In this document: positions 40,558 to 48,818 of the stretch, one piece after another
Layout: each line of letters begins with the position of its first letter
How positions within the stretch are numbered: the first letter of the stretch is position 1
Assembly (NCBI GenBank): GCA_002418265.1
Contig: DIDS01000014.1
Coordinates: 186,001 to 250,000, forward strand
Origin: Acidimicrobiia bacterium UBA5794
Lineage (GTDB): Bacteria; Actinomycetota; Acidimicrobiia; Spongiisociales; UBA5794
Length of the DNA stretch: 64,000 bases
Direction of reading: 5' to 3'
Program-made: the position numbers and the translations under genes
Notes under the pieces: model-generated
What the model saw: the letters and a program-made list of their open reading frames with translations, nothing else
Databases searched by the model: none
Told to the model about the DNA's origin: nothing

Positions 40558-41211
40558 GTGCAAGGAACTATGTTTGCCTCCATGGCGACCATCACAAGAC
40601 TCACCGATTCGTGCATATACGTAGCAACCGACAGCGCGGCAACCCTGTTCGATCCGGGCTTCCACAGCTTCCTTTCAGGACAGATCGATCTCGATTCGAT
40701 CGGGGAGGTCACGACCGTCGCAATCACCCACGAACACGGCGACCACGTCCATCCGGATTTCGTGCGCTGGTTGGTCGACCGCGGCGACGATGTGGCCGTT
40801 CACTCGAACCAGGCCGTGGCCGATCTGCTCGCCCCACACGACATCGAGGTATCGGTCGATGCACCGACAGGGTTCAGCGTTGAGGACGTGGTCCATGGAA
40901 AGATCCCCAACGGATCCCAACCGCCCAACCGGGCCTTCACCATCGATGGCGTGTTCACCCACCCGGGGGACAGCCGTGACCCATCAAACAGCGCTCCGGT
41001 ACTCGCTCTCCCGATCATTGTCCCGTGGGACACGGCGATCGGTGCCGTCGAGTTCGCCCGCCGACTCGGCCCCTCCCAGGTCGTCCCCATCCACGATTTC
41101 TACATGAGTGAGAGTGGACGGTCCTGGTCTCGTGATCTGGTCAGGGGCATCCTCGCCGATGATGGCATCGAGGTGCTCGATCTCGACTGGGGAGACAACG
41201 CCACCGTATAG
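40558..41211 (+). CDS. Metallo-beta-lactamase-fold hydrolase (UlaG-like)
   Basis: A 217-aa protein. The metal motif HEHGDH is at 58-63 in AITHEHGDHVHP, with GDSRDPS supplying a bridging Asp and IHDFYMS a late His. It lacks the long insertions of class B beta-lactamases and resembles the small UlaG/YycJ-like hydrolases. Start may be GTG 40558, ATG 40570 or ATG 40582; none has a strong ribosome-binding site. The substrate is probably a phosphate ester or lactone. Confidence 0.82.
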   Translation: MQGTMFASMATITRLTDSCIYVATDSAATLFDPGFHSFLSGQIDLDSIGEVTTVAITHEHGDHVHPDFVRWLVDRGDDVAVHSNQAVADLLAPHDIEVSVDAPTGFSVEDVVHGKIPNGSQPPNRAFTIDGVFTHPGDSRDPSNSAPVLALPIIVPWDTAIGAVEFARRLGPSQVVPIHDFYMSESGRSWSRDLVRGILADDGIEVLDLDWGDNATV

Positions 41212-41282
41212 AGCGATATGGCACGGATGTGTCACAGAGATGGATCAGCTTCTCACCAAGAACCGTCAACAGGAGGAAATCG

Positions 41283-41777
41283 ATGCCCATCGTCCGTGTC
41301 GACAAGAACATCGACGCCCACACCTTCACTGTCGTATCCAACTACGGCGCTCCCGTCGAACGCGTCTGGCAGCTGTACGCCGACCCACGCCAGCTCGAGC
41401 GGTTCTGGGGTCCCCCGTCGTGGCCAGCCACGGTTGTTGATCACGATCTGCGCCCGGGAGGCCGGGTCACCTACTTCATGACCGGGCCCGAAGGCGAGAA
41501 GTCGGCCGGCTACTGGGATGTGCTTGAGGTTGACGCTCCCCACCGGTTCGTGGTCAACGACGGGTTTGCCGACGACGACGGCAAACCGAACCACGACATG
41601 CCAACCGTCCGGATGGAGTTTCAGTTTGCCGAGCACGCAGACGGCGGCACGCTCACGACGGTTGCCTCGACGTTCCCATCGGAAGACGCCATGACCCGCC
41701 TCATCGAGATGGGCATGGAAGACGGTATGCGCGAAGCCATGGGACAGATCGATGCGGTGCTCGCCGCTCCGACGTGA
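41283..41777 (+). CDS. SRPBCC (AHSA1-like) family protein
   Basis: A 164-aa protein from ATG 41283, which follows AGGAGG; the frame opens at 41229. It has START/AHSA1 landmarks: YGAPVERVWQLYADPRQLER, FWGPPSWPATV, YWDVLEVDAPHRFVVNDGF and a C-terminal helix DAMTRLIEMGMEDGMREAM. The fold binds hydrophobic ligands in a deep cavity. Members beside small regulators often act in detoxification, but no regulator is present here. Confidence 0.88.
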   Translation: MPIVRVDKNIDAHTFTVVSNYGAPVERVWQLYADPRQLERFWGPPSWPATVVDHDLRPGGRVTYFMTGPEGEKSAGYWDVLEVDAPHRFVVNDGFADDDGKPNHDMPTVRMEFQFAEHADGGTLTTVASTFPSEDAMTRLIEMGMEDGMREAMGQIDAVLAAPT

Positions 41778-41834
41778 CGGAACCCCATCCCCAACGGACG
41801 GTCAGCATCTCGGCGTCGCAGTAGCCTTCGGGTG

Positions 41835-42176
41835 ATGCACCGGATCTTCACCACCAGCGTGTCCGCGGTCTATCCACTGTACGTCGCAAAAGTCGAGCGC
41901 AAGGGGCGTACAAAGGCCGAGCTGGACCAGGTGATCGAGTGGCTGACCGGATTCGACGAGGCCACGGTACAGAAGTACCTGGCCTCCGATGCGACGTTCG
42001 AGACCTTCTTCGCCGAGGCCGAACTGAACCCCAGCGCCTCATCGATCACCGGGGTCGTGTGCGGCGTCCGGGTGGAGACCATCGACGATCCACTCATGCA
42101 ACAGATCCGCTACCTGGACAAGTTGGTCGACGAACTCGCCAAGGGCAAGCCGATGGAGAAGATTCTGCGCCCCTGA
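41835..42176 (+). CDS. DUF2200 family protein
   Basis: A 113-aa protein from ATG 41835 (a GTG lies one codon earlier). It matches the DUF2200 pattern closely: HRIFTTSVSAVYPLYVAKVE, RTKAELDQVIEWLTGFDEA and PMEKILRP at the end. It is a cytosolic alpha/beta protein of unknown function, found singly in many bacteria. It stands alone here. Confidence 0.88.
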   Translation: MHRIFTTSVSAVYPLYVAKVERKGRTKAELDQVIEWLTGFDEATVQKYLASDATFETFFAEAELNPSASSITGVVCGVRVETIDDPLMQQIRYLDKLVDELAKGKPMEKILRP

Positions 42177-42302
42177 GTTCACCGACACGTGTCGGCACAA
42201 GCAGACCGATACTCGGGTACCCGCGACTTTGCGGTACGTGATCCTGGCAGCCCTGCACGAAGACTGATTCTCGGGGTGGATTCCCAACATCCGTTGAGTG
42301 GT

Positions 42303-42308
42303 GTATAA
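42303..42308 (+). promoter_or_regulatory. Consensus -10 box for the RHH/PIN operon
   Basis: An exact TATAAT lies 9 bases before ATG 42318, placing the transcript start within a few bases of the start codon. The -35 region (TTCCCA, 17 bp upstream) is weak. No Shine-Dalgarno is present, so the antitoxin mRNA is nearly leaderless. Confidence 0.55.
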
Positions 42309-42317
42309 TTGCGGTGT

Positions 42318-42572
42318 ATGCAACGAACCAACATATTCCTGACCGATGAGCAGCAAAAGCGGTTGCAACATCGGGCTGCCGAAGAAGGGATCTCCAAGTC
42401 ACGTCTGATCCGGCGCATTCTCGACGATGCCCTCGGGGTTACTCACGTGACGGCGTCGGTTGAAGAGGTTGTCCGCGCCACGGCGGGTATCTGGTCCGAC
42501 CGGACCGATGAGGAGATACATGAGGTGCTTGCGTGGCGCAGCGAGGATCCACTGGAGCGTCTGGCTCGATGA
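42318..42572 (+). CDS. Ribbon-helix-helix antitoxin
   Basis: An 84-aa protein from ATG 42318. The RHH motif is TNIFLTDEQQKRLQHRAAEE, then GISKSRLIRRILDDAL. The C-terminal part (VRATAGIWSDRTDEEIHEVL) is the toxin-neutralising tail. Its stop overlaps the PIN toxin start by 4 bp (ATGA). It should bind DNA near its own promoter as a dimer. Confidence 0.88.
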   Translation: MQRTNIFLTDEQQKRLQHRAAEEGISKSRLIRRILDDALGVTHVTASVEEVVRATAGIWSDRTDEEIHEVLAWRSEDPLERLAR

Positions 42573-42952
42573 AGCTCTTCGACTCCGACATCCTCATCGA
42601 ACATCTTCGGGGAAACGTGGCTGCTACGGCACTCCTCGTTGACGCGTCGCTTTCACGACAGGCTGCGTGCTCTGTCCTGACTCGTTTCGAGTTGCTCTCG
42701 GGAATGCGCTCCGATGAACGGTCGCCGATCAGGCAGCTCCTCGACTCACTGACGAATCTCGAAGTCACCCAAGAGGTTGCCACGCGGGCCGGTGAATGGG
42801 CCCGCAGCTTTCGCAAAGGCCACGAGGGAATCTCATCGATCGACTATCTCATCGCCGCAACTGCCGAGATCCACGGGGCGGATCTGTTGACCAACAACGT
42901 GAAGCACTTCCCCATGTTCGAGGAACTCCAACCAGCCATCCCGCAGGCTTGA
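42569..42952 (+). CDS. VapC-type PIN-domain toxin
   Basis: A 127-aa PIN protein from ATG 42569; the frame opens at 42533. It starts MKLFDSDILIEHLRG with the first acidic pair, has RFELLSGMRSDE with the Glu, SSIDYLIAATAEIHGADLLT with the third Asp and NNVKHFPMF near the end. VapC toxins are Mg2+-dependent RNases, often cutting tRNA. It is translationally coupled to the RHH antitoxin. Confidence 0.9.
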   Translation: MKLFDSDILIEHLRGNVAATALLVDASLSRQAACSVLTRFELLSGMRSDERSPIRQLLDSLTNLEVTQEVATRAGEWARSFRKGHEGISSIDYLIAATAEIHGADLLTNNVKHFPMFEELQPAIPQA

Positions 42953-43274
42953 CGCGAGCATCGAATCTGGGACGAGGACAACAGAGCACCCAAACCGGTG
43001 ACCGCGAAAAGGACTGGCAGAGAATCTCTCACCGCCGGTCGGCTCCCCCCGCGCCCTCTGGCCGTCATTCGTTCCAGATGTGGATCGGGAGACCGATCTT
43101 CAAGAACGCATCAAGATGGTCCGCTTCCCATGTCGGAATGCGGAGGGCCAGAAGAATCGTTGAGATCAGCGTGAGCATCGGATCTCCCGACGGGCTTCCG
43201 AGGCTACCGCGTGATCATCAGATCGGAAGTATCTCGGCTCTCGCTGACCCCGTGTGCATTTCGAGGCTCCACCC
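42953..43274. other. 322-bp gap, no confident gene
   Basis: No known gene, repeat or RNA is seen. On the minus strand, 43065-43178 could encode a 37-aa peptide beginning MLTLISTILLALRIPTW and ending LPIHIWNE, with a hydrophobic start. It lacks a clear ribosome-binding site, so I do not call it a gene. Confidence 0.35.
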
Positions 43275-44828
43275 TCAGTCTGCAAACACGTAGAAGCTCC
43301 CAAGGATCTTGTCGAATGCCTCCAGGTCCGCATCGCTCACGATCTGCATCTGAACGAGGATGACAAACTCCCCACCTTCGGGGTATGCCTCAAGGACAAC
43401 GAACATCGAGCCAGTCCCGCCGCAGTTGGTCCATACGTCGTACGACCCGGTGTAGACGACGTCCTCATAGGCGTACTGCCCGTCATAGGCGCATTCCTCA
43501 GAGAAGTCCACCCAATCGAGGAGATCTCCGGGATTGATCTGGCTCGCGAGAACCGAAGATGCACCGAAGAACACGCCGGGAACCTCCCACGAGGTGTAGT
43601 ACCCGTCGAGATCCGGGGCGGCAAAGATGGCGTTGCCGACGAGCTCGTCGTTGAAGACCCAGCCTGAGCCGTCAACGTCAGACCAGGCCGTTGGGATCTC
43701 CATGACAAGCAGACCATCGTCGTCATACACCTCGCTGTATTCGTATCCAGCCGAGGAGGTGTCTTCGACGTCATCGGCGAGTTCTTGTACGAAGGAGAAC
43801 ACGACCTTGAGCTCTTCGTCCTTGTTGAGCGTCCCTTCCAGGTACTCCTGGGTCTCGGATCGGAACACCTCAATAGTCAGCTGATCGTCTGCGTCGTGAC
43901 TGCGAAGGATGTCGCAATAATCGGCCATGGTCCCATCGGTCGCCAGGACAAGACCCTCGATCTCGGTGATGATGTCGCCACCCTTGATACCGATCGCTGC
44001 GGCGGGAGAACCTGATTCGACAGCTGACACCCATATGCCCGAGTATTCCTCGTTGAGGAAAGCGGTTCCGTTGACCCCGATCGATGTCACGTCCTCTCCG
44101 TCGATGAGGGAATCCAGGACCTTGTTGATTTCTCCTTGCCCAATCGCGTAGTTGAGGTCGAGCTCCTCTAGGCCTGCATAGTTGACGCCGACAACTTCGC
44201 CATTGTCGGTCACGAGGGGACCCCCGGAATTACCCGGCAGGATCTGAGCTGTGTGCTCAAGAACGGAGTCAACCGAGGCCCAGCTCGTCTCACCACTGGC
44301 TCTCTCCTTTGAGATGATTCCCTCGGTCAGGGTGAACTCGGGATCGCCCAAGGGGAAACCTGCGGCGTAGACACTCATTCCGCTCGCAACATTCCCGTCG
44401 AACCAATCGAGTGTGGGGTATCCGTCTCCGTCGATATCGATCACTGCGAGATCGGAGCACTCAGATACGCCCAACACTTTTGCGTTCAGCGGCTTGTCTT
44501 GACCATCCATGTACACCTGGAGAAAGGCTGCACCGGTGACCACGTGGTTGTTGGTGACGGCGAGTCCTTCGGAATCGATGATGAATCCCGTTCCGGATCT
44601 CCCCACGTTGGAGAGTTGACCCTCCTGGGGATCAACGAAGCTCCCCTGGGAGACGATCTGTACGACAGCGGGTCGCACACCCTCCAACCCCATCGAAGCA
44701 TCGTCAACGGTGGTCGTTGTCGTGTCTTCGGGCACCGTTGTGGTTTCCTCCGCGGATCCACCACACGACGCCACCATGGCCGATACGACGAGAGCTGATA
44801 CTGACAAACGCAAGACACGATATCTCAC
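43275..44828 (-). CDS. HtrA/DegP-like trypsin-PDZ lipoprotein
   Basis: A 517-aa protein from GTG 44828, preceded by AAGGGAG; the frame opens at 44945. The lipobox MVASC gives acylated Cys22, followed by a Thr/Asp-rich linker. The trypsin-like domain has His95 (TNNHVVTGA), Asp126 (CSDLAVID) and Ser201 (LPGNSGGPL). One PDZ domain follows (about 255-350, with ESGSPAAAIGIKGGDIITEI). A further C-terminal domain of about 150 residues contains two Cys-Gly pairs and is not recognised. It would act outside the membrane in protein quality control. Confidence 0.88.
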   Translation of the reverse strand: MRYRVLRLSVSALVVSAMVASCGGSAEETTTVPEDTTTTTVDDASMGLEGVRPAVVQIVSQGSFVDPQEGQLSNVGRSGTGFIIDSEGLAVTNNHVVTGAAFLQVYMDGQDKPLNAKVLGVSECSDLAVIDIDGDGYPTLDWFDGNVASGMSVYAAGFPLGDPEFTLTEGIISKERASGETSWASVDSVLEHTAQILPGNSGGPLVTDNGEVVGVNYAGLEELDLNYAIGQGEINKVLDSLIDGEDVTSIGVNGTAFLNEEYSGIWVSAVESGSPAAAIGIKGGDIITEIEGLVLATDGTMADYCDILRSHDADDQLTIEVFRSETQEYLEGTLNKDEELKVVFSFVQELADDVEDTSSAGYEYSEVYDDDGLLVMEIPTAWSDVDGSGWVFNDELVGNAIFAAPDLDGYYTSWEVPGVFFGASSVLASQINPGDLLDWVDFSEECAYDGQYAYEDVVYTGSYDVWTNCGGTGSMFVVLEAYPEGGEFVILVQMQIVSDADLEAFDKILGSFYVFAD

Positions 44829-45115
44829 GGGGTCTCCCTTCATCCCCAGCGGAAGCCCGACGCGATGCATCAGCGGTTGCTGACACGGACGGTCGGTGAC
44901 AGCACCCGCCCTTCGGGTGAAGATAACACACCACAGGGTCGTCACGACAGTTCCCCGAGCGTACGGTGCACGGATGGGACGCCGTCACCTCGGAAATCGT
45001 CAGCTTCGGCTCCTCACGGCCCCACTGCTCAACAATCGACACGTCAATCTGACCGTTCGTTGTCCCGATTCTTGCGGCGACGGCTACCACAATCTTGTGG
45101 GAGCCCATTTTCTGG

Positions 45116-46006
45116 TCAGATGCGGGTGACTCGGTCGATTTCGTAGATCACACCGTGTCCCGGACGTTCGGAACGACAGGTGAGGTAGACCGGTTCGGGA
45201 TCCCGATGGGATGTCACGTGAACCTCAAACGAGGCGTCCGGTCCCTGGAACACAATCTCGGCCCGATCACGGTTCCTCCGGTACGAGGTGATCGCCAGAT
45301 CGTCGAAGCCGCTCAGCTCCTCCAAGTTGCGCAGGTAATGCTCAGCAGCCTGCACCAGGCGGGGGCGGATGCTCCGACCTCGGTGGTGAGTGAGATCCAG
45401 TCGATTCGCTTCATAATCGGAAGCCAGCGTTTCTGCGTCCTCGGGCTCAAGGCGACCGAAATAGTCACCTCGGGGAAGGACCAAGAGGTTGCCTGCGAAG
45501 CGGTCTCCACCAATATGGGACGTCTCCCATGTCCACTCCGGCCGAATCGCCGACATCGCGCGGTAGAAGGGTCGGCCCTTGTCAGCACAGCAGATGTCGT
45601 GACGGCCGTGAGTGCACACGAGATAGATCGGATGATCCACCACGGTGCCAGTCCCGGTGTCGCCTTGGGCCAAAGCTTCCATGTCAACGTCGAGGAGGTC
45701 TGACGGGTCGTCCATCGGCATCGATACGAGTGACGGTGCCACGTCCCTTCCCCCCGAGTACCCCTTGTAATAGATCGGGTCACCGATTCGGGAGCGGTTC
45801 CGGATGAGCAGGATGCGGACATCGTCGGCGTTTCGCTCCAGCTCGGCCGCTATCTCGGTCGGTAGCTTGCTTTCGGTGAGGGCGTCGGGACCCCATGCTC
45901 CAGGCTGTTCGATGAGGAGCCAGGCCGACACCAACGACGCAGTGGCATACATCGGCTCAACGCGAGCCAAAGCTTCTGCTGAGCATCGTGGCCCACCAAG
46001 GGTCAA
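45116..46006 (-). CDS. Sucrase/ferredoxin-like thioredoxin-fold [2Fe-2S] protein
   Basis: A 296-aa protein of the Suc_Fer-like family (eukaryotic Apd1 relatives). The ligand region is VCTHGRHDICCADKGRPFYR (Cys131, Cys139, Cys140), followed by SHIGGDRFAGNLLVLPRGDY. In Apd1 the second motif carries two His ligands; here the second is Asp168 (HIGGD), which as far as I recall is common in bacterial members. It may carry a [2Fe-2S] cluster and shuttle electrons. Its start overlaps the end of the JmjC oxygenase gene by 4 bp, so the two are co-translated. Confidence 0.82.
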   Translation of the reverse strand: MTLGGPRCSAEALARVEPMYATASLVSAWLLIEQPGAWGPDALTESKLPTEIAAELERNADDVRILLIRNRSRIGDPIYYKGYSGGRDVAPSLVSMPMDDPSDLLDVDMEALAQGDTGTGTVVDHPIYLVCTHGRHDICCADKGRPFYRAMSAIRPEWTWETSHIGGDRFAGNLLVLPRGDYFGRLEPEDAETLASDYEANRLDLTHHRGRSIRPRLVQAAEHYLRNLEELSGFDDLAITSYRRNRDRAEIVFQGPDASFEVHVTSHRDPEPVYLTCRSERPGHGVIYEIDRVTRI

Positions 46007-47139
46007 CCGGTCACCTCGAGGAGGCCTTCGCGGATGAGTCGACGAACCAGAACGAGTCTGCCCGCTTCGTCGAGTCCGGGCAGGTCGGCAACGACCATCT
46101 TGTCCCCCGTGGCGAGCGTGCTGATGGCTGGCTTCAGACGTTGAGGCAGCCGCAGCTCGCGGTCTCCAAGGAGGACCGCAAGCTCATTGTCTCTCGTCTC
46201 GATGACGCAGATCGATCCCGCCCGACGGGCGACCTCGGTTTGGTCATTGACCTCGTCGAGTGTGAGGAGCCGCTGAAGATGTCCCCTCAACAGAGATTGT
46301 CTGGTGGTGAGAATCTTGCGTCTGAGCTTTCGCGCCATCGCCGTCGGATCGAGACCGGCGACCGACGATCCAATCTGTTCCAGACGTTGCTTGACCTCAT
46401 CGGCGAAGTGGTCGTCGTCGAACGCGAACCGCAGTGGAAGGGCTCCACTGAATTCCGGGGCGGATTCAACGGCCTTCAGCGCTTCCTTCACGGCCACCTT
46501 CCATGTGATGGAGAGAATCCCGATGGTGATATGAACTGACGCCCGCTCTTGGGTCTTCGCCGAGTGGGGGAAACCCGACGGCACATACAGGGCATCGCCG
46601 GGTTCCAGGAGGCCGTCGATGATTGGTGGTTTGCTCGGTGGAAGGTCGTGGCGTTCGTGGACCGTCCAATGTTTCGTCCCGTGTGATTGGAGGACGAACA
46701 CGTCATGGGGATCCTCATGGGCGGCAAAACCTTGCGCTCCTGGCGGCGTGATGTACGCGTTCGCCTGTACGGGATGCCCGAGTGCCAACTCCAGGTTCCG
46801 GCAGTATTGCGTGAGTGGCTCCCAGTAGCGGTGCATGCTCTGGAACACGAGCGTGGCGCCGTCTGCGAACTCGTCGAAGACTTTCCTGGCATCAATCACC
46901 CCCGTGACGGTCTGTGTCCCGGTCCGTGTGGTCTTGGTGTATCGGCTCGATGGAAGGATGACGGCGTCTTTGACCAGGCGAAACGCGGGAAGGCGTACGC
47001 CTGTGGCGGAGACGATCCTGTCGACGTCGTCAAGGGAGAGCAGGTCACCGAACGCGTCAGGATCGGACAGCTGCCGATGTTGCGGGCGCTTGCCCCACAA
47101 CTCTCGGGCGAACACGTCGGGGTCTCCCACAGCCCGCAC
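46003..47139 (-). CDS. JmjC/cupin 2-oxoglutarate oxygenase (ROX/YcfD-like)
   Basis: A 378-aa protein. The JmjC-type cupin core lies at about 95-215: the Fe(II) triad is His141 and Asp143 in FAAHEDPHDVFVLQ, and His192 in VPSGFPHSAKT; Lys156 in HGTKHWTVH may hold 2-oxoglutarate. The first 60 residues (VFARELWGKRPQHRQL) match the N-terminus of ribosomal-oxygenase relatives, which hydroxylate protein side chains; the C-terminal region is winged-helix-like. GTG 47139 is used for lack of a better start. It follows the acidic repeat gene by 50 bp, and overlaps the Fe-S gene, so that repeat protein is the obvious candidate substrate (inferred). Confidence 0.82.
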   Translation of the reverse strand: MRAVGDPDVFARELWGKRPQHRQLSDPDAFGDLLSLDDVDRIVSATGVRLPAFRLVKDAVILPSSRYTKTTRTGTQTVTGVIDARKVFDEFADGATLVFQSMHRYWEPLTQYCRNLELALGHPVQANAYITPPGAQGFAAHEDPHDVFVLQSHGTKHWTVHERHDLPPSKPPIIDGLLEPGDALYVPSGFPHSAKTQERASVHITIGILSITWKVAVKEALKAVESAPEFSGALPLRFAFDDDHFADEVKQRLEQIGSSVAGLDPTAMARKLRRKILTTRQSLLRGHLQRLLTLDEVNDQTEVARRAGSICVIETRDNELAVLLGDRELRLPQRLKPAISTLATGDKMVVADLPGLDEAGRLVLVRRLIREGLLEVTG

Positions 47140-47189
47140 GAGGGCTGCACGACCCTCGAAGTCGGGGGTGGTTTCGGAAGTGGTCAGTC

Positions 47190-47636
47190 TCAGGTGTCCC
47201 GTGAGTCGCTGTCGGAGCTGTCCGCACCGTCGCTGTCGGAACTATCGGCACCGTCACTATCAGAGCTATCGGCACCGTCACTATCAGAGCTGTCCGCACC
47301 ATCGCTATCGGAGCTGTCCGCACCGTCACTATCAGAGCTATCGGCACCGTCACTATCAGAACTATCGGCACCGTCACTATCAGAGCTGTCCGCACCATCG
47401 CTATCGGAACTATCGGCACCGTCACTATCAGAACTATCGGCACCGTCACTATCAGAACTATCGGCACCGTGACTGTCGTAGCGATCCACACCATCACTGT
47501 CAGAGCTGTCTACCCCGTCACTGTCGGAGCTGTCCTTTGCGTCGGTATCGTGGGTGCTCGCCTTTGCGCCACCACTGCCGATCGTGCGAATTTCGTCGTC
47601 GCTCAGACTGTCGGAGGTTGTCTCTTCTTCACTCAT
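47190..47636 (-). CDS. Acidic octapeptide-repeat protein, possible modified-peptide precursor
   Basis: A 148-aa protein from ATG 47636, which has AAGGAG six bases upstream; the frame opens at 47693. Residues 1-34 (MSEEETTSDSLSDDEIRTIG and a Gly/Ala/Thr part) look like a leader. Residues 35-144 are an 8-residue repeat: two DSSDSDGV, one DRYDSHGA, ten DSSDSDGA and a final DSSDSD, ending SRDT. There is no signal peptide or hydrophobic segment. The spacing of Asp, Ser and Gly resembles DxDxDG calcium-binding repeats. A hydroxylase and an Fe-S protein follow. It may be a ribosomal precursor or a Ca2+-binding polymer; function unknown. Confidence 0.72.
   Translation of the reverse strand: MSEEETTSDSLSDDEIRTIGSGGAKASTHDTDAKDSSDSDGVDSSDSDGVDRYDSHGADSSDSDGADSSDSDGADSSDSDGADSSDSDGADSSDSDGADSSDSDGADSSDSDGADSSDSDGADSSDSDGADSSDSDGADSSDSDSRDT
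47205..47534 (-). repeat. 24-bp tandem coding repeat, about 14 units
   Basis: Thirteen full 24-bp units and a partial one. Copies vary mainly at synonymous sites (GAT/GAC, AGT/AGC/TCC). Pairs of units recur 96 bp apart with the same synonymous pattern, showing multi-unit duplication. The protein sequence is held constant in ten consecutive copies. Confidence 0.9.
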
Positions 47637-47669
47637 GGTTGCTCCTTGATCGTCGAAGGCAGTATTTGG

Positions 47670-47675
47670 ATCATA
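47670..47675 (-). promoter_or_regulatory. Possible -10 box before the acidic-repeat gene
   Basis: TATGAT on the minus strand, preceded by GGG, would start a transcript about 27 nt before ATG 47636. A GGAATT element lies 18 bp further upstream and could be a weak -35. The 108-bp gap before this gene supports its own promoter. Confidence 0.35.
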
Positions 47676-47744
47676 CCCGTTGGCCGACGACACAATTCCG
47701 GTGAATTGGCCGTGGGATTCCGCTCGTCCAGGCGATTCGAGCTG

Positions 47745-47981
47745 CTAGCTGCGGGCGGAGGGCCGATGCTCCATCTTCATGTAGACGCCGCCCTTCCTGA
47801 GTTCGTCGAGCATCTGATCAAGGCGCTTCTGACGAGTCTCAGGTTTCTTTGCTCTCATGATCCAGCCGACATAGTCGTTCTGCTGGTAGGCGGGCCGTTC
47901 TTCGTACAACTCCATGAGACCCTCATCAACAAGGGCCTGATACACGTCGTCTGGCATCACGTGGCGTACTCGGCGGGCCAT
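47745..47981 (-). CDS. YdeI/OmdA-family small protein
   Basis: A 78-aa protein matching the C-terminal part of the YdeI/OmpD-associated family: VPDDVYQAL-like start, NDYVGWIMRAKKPETRQKRL and DQMLDELRKGGVYMKMEHRP. The family is labelled bacteriocin-protection in domain databases because Salmonella YdeI/OmdA aids resistance to antimicrobial peptides. It lies 13 bp after the dienelactone hydrolase gene and 108 bp before the acidic repeat gene, all on one strand. A role in this cluster is only suggested by position. Confidence 0.8.
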   Translation of the reverse strand: MARRVRHVMPDDVYQALVDEGLMELYEERPAYQQNDYVGWIMRAKKPETRQKRLDQMLDELRKGGVYMKMEHRPSARS

Positions 47982-47994
47982 GGGTTTGACTTTA

Positions 47995-48735
47995 TCAGCG
48001 TGTTATATCGGGTTTCGATGATCCAGGCGCTCCGGCTCGCGGGAGGTTTCGATCGAGGAACTCGATCGTCCGTTTCCATGAGAGGTCGGCTGCAGCAGCG
48101 TCATGGGCGTCGGGTCGATCCCATTCGAAGAACCAGTGCCCGGTACCGGGATAGTCGTGAAACTCGGCATCAAGGTCCGCAGCTGTCAATTGACGTTGTT
48201 GCCGTTTGATGGAGCTCGGGCTGACGAACGGGTCGGTGTCGGCGAGATGGAACTGGAATGCCGATTGGCTGGCGGAGAAGTCGCCGCCTCTGGTTGCGTA
48301 GAACACGGTGGTGGCCGAGATCGGTGGGATCTCTGGCTGTGATTGTTTGGCCAGCCACAGCGCCCAGTGTCCACCCATGGAGAACCCAATCTGACCGACT
48401 GCGTCGGCCCCGTGTGTCGAACGTGCCTCGTCAACCGCAGCAACGATCTGCCGCCACATCGGCGTTGTCCGTTTTCGAGCACGAAGCACCGCAGCCTCTT
48501 CTGCGGTCGACGCCAGCTCCCCTGCATAAAGATCGGGTGCGACCGCGACATAACCGAGAGCCGCGAGGTCATCGCACACACCGGTCACGACGTCGGTCAC
48601 CCCCCACCAGGCATGCAACACCGCGATCGTGGCCCGGGCGGATCCCGCTGGTGCTGCCGTGTAGGCGTCAGTCGAGCGTGACGTCACTATGGCCATCTCA
48701 TCCGGATCTGATCGTGCGGTCATCTGGCCGCGCAC
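47995..48735 (-). CDS. Dienelactone hydrolase-family protein
   Basis: A 246-aa alpha/beta hydrolase. It has VLHAWWGVTDVVTGVCDDLA, YVAVAPDLYAGE, the nucleophile elbow QIGFSMGGHWA with Ser in place of the Cys of true dienelactone hydrolases, and the late His in YPGTGHWFFEWDRPD. The Asp is probably in LADTDPFV. It is an esterase or carboxymethylene-butenolidase-like enzyme of unknown substrate. It heads the minus-strand run leading to the acidic repeat genes. Confidence 0.88.
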   Translation of the reverse strand: MRGQMTARSDPDEMAIVTSRSTDAYTAAPAGSARATIAVLHAWWGVTDVVTGVCDDLAALGYVAVAPDLYAGELASTAEEAAVLRARKRTTPMWRQIVAAVDEARSTHGADAVGQIGFSMGGHWALWLAKQSQPEIPPISATTVFYATRGGDFSASQSAFQFHLADTDPFVSPSSIKRQQRQLTAADLDAEFHDYPGTGHWFFEWDRPDAHDAAAADLSWKRTIEFLDRNLPRAGAPGSSKPDITR

Positions 48736-48818
48736 TCTATCCGCTCTGAAATCCGCGGGCCGTCATCAGAAACAGTTGACTGTGGAGGTTCTCAAGCGAC
48801 GAGTTCGTGCCCTCGCTC

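Noticed and set aside
43065..43178. 37-aa minus-strand hydrophobic peptide
   Set aside because: No ribosome-binding site and too short to separate from chance; noted only in the gap entry.
46687..47704. Long plus-strand frames with repeated SELSAPS or YRHRHYQ through the repeat region
   Set aside because: They are reflections of the 24-bp repeat on the minus strand, which has a ribosome-binding site, a leader-like start and synonymous variation in its own frame.
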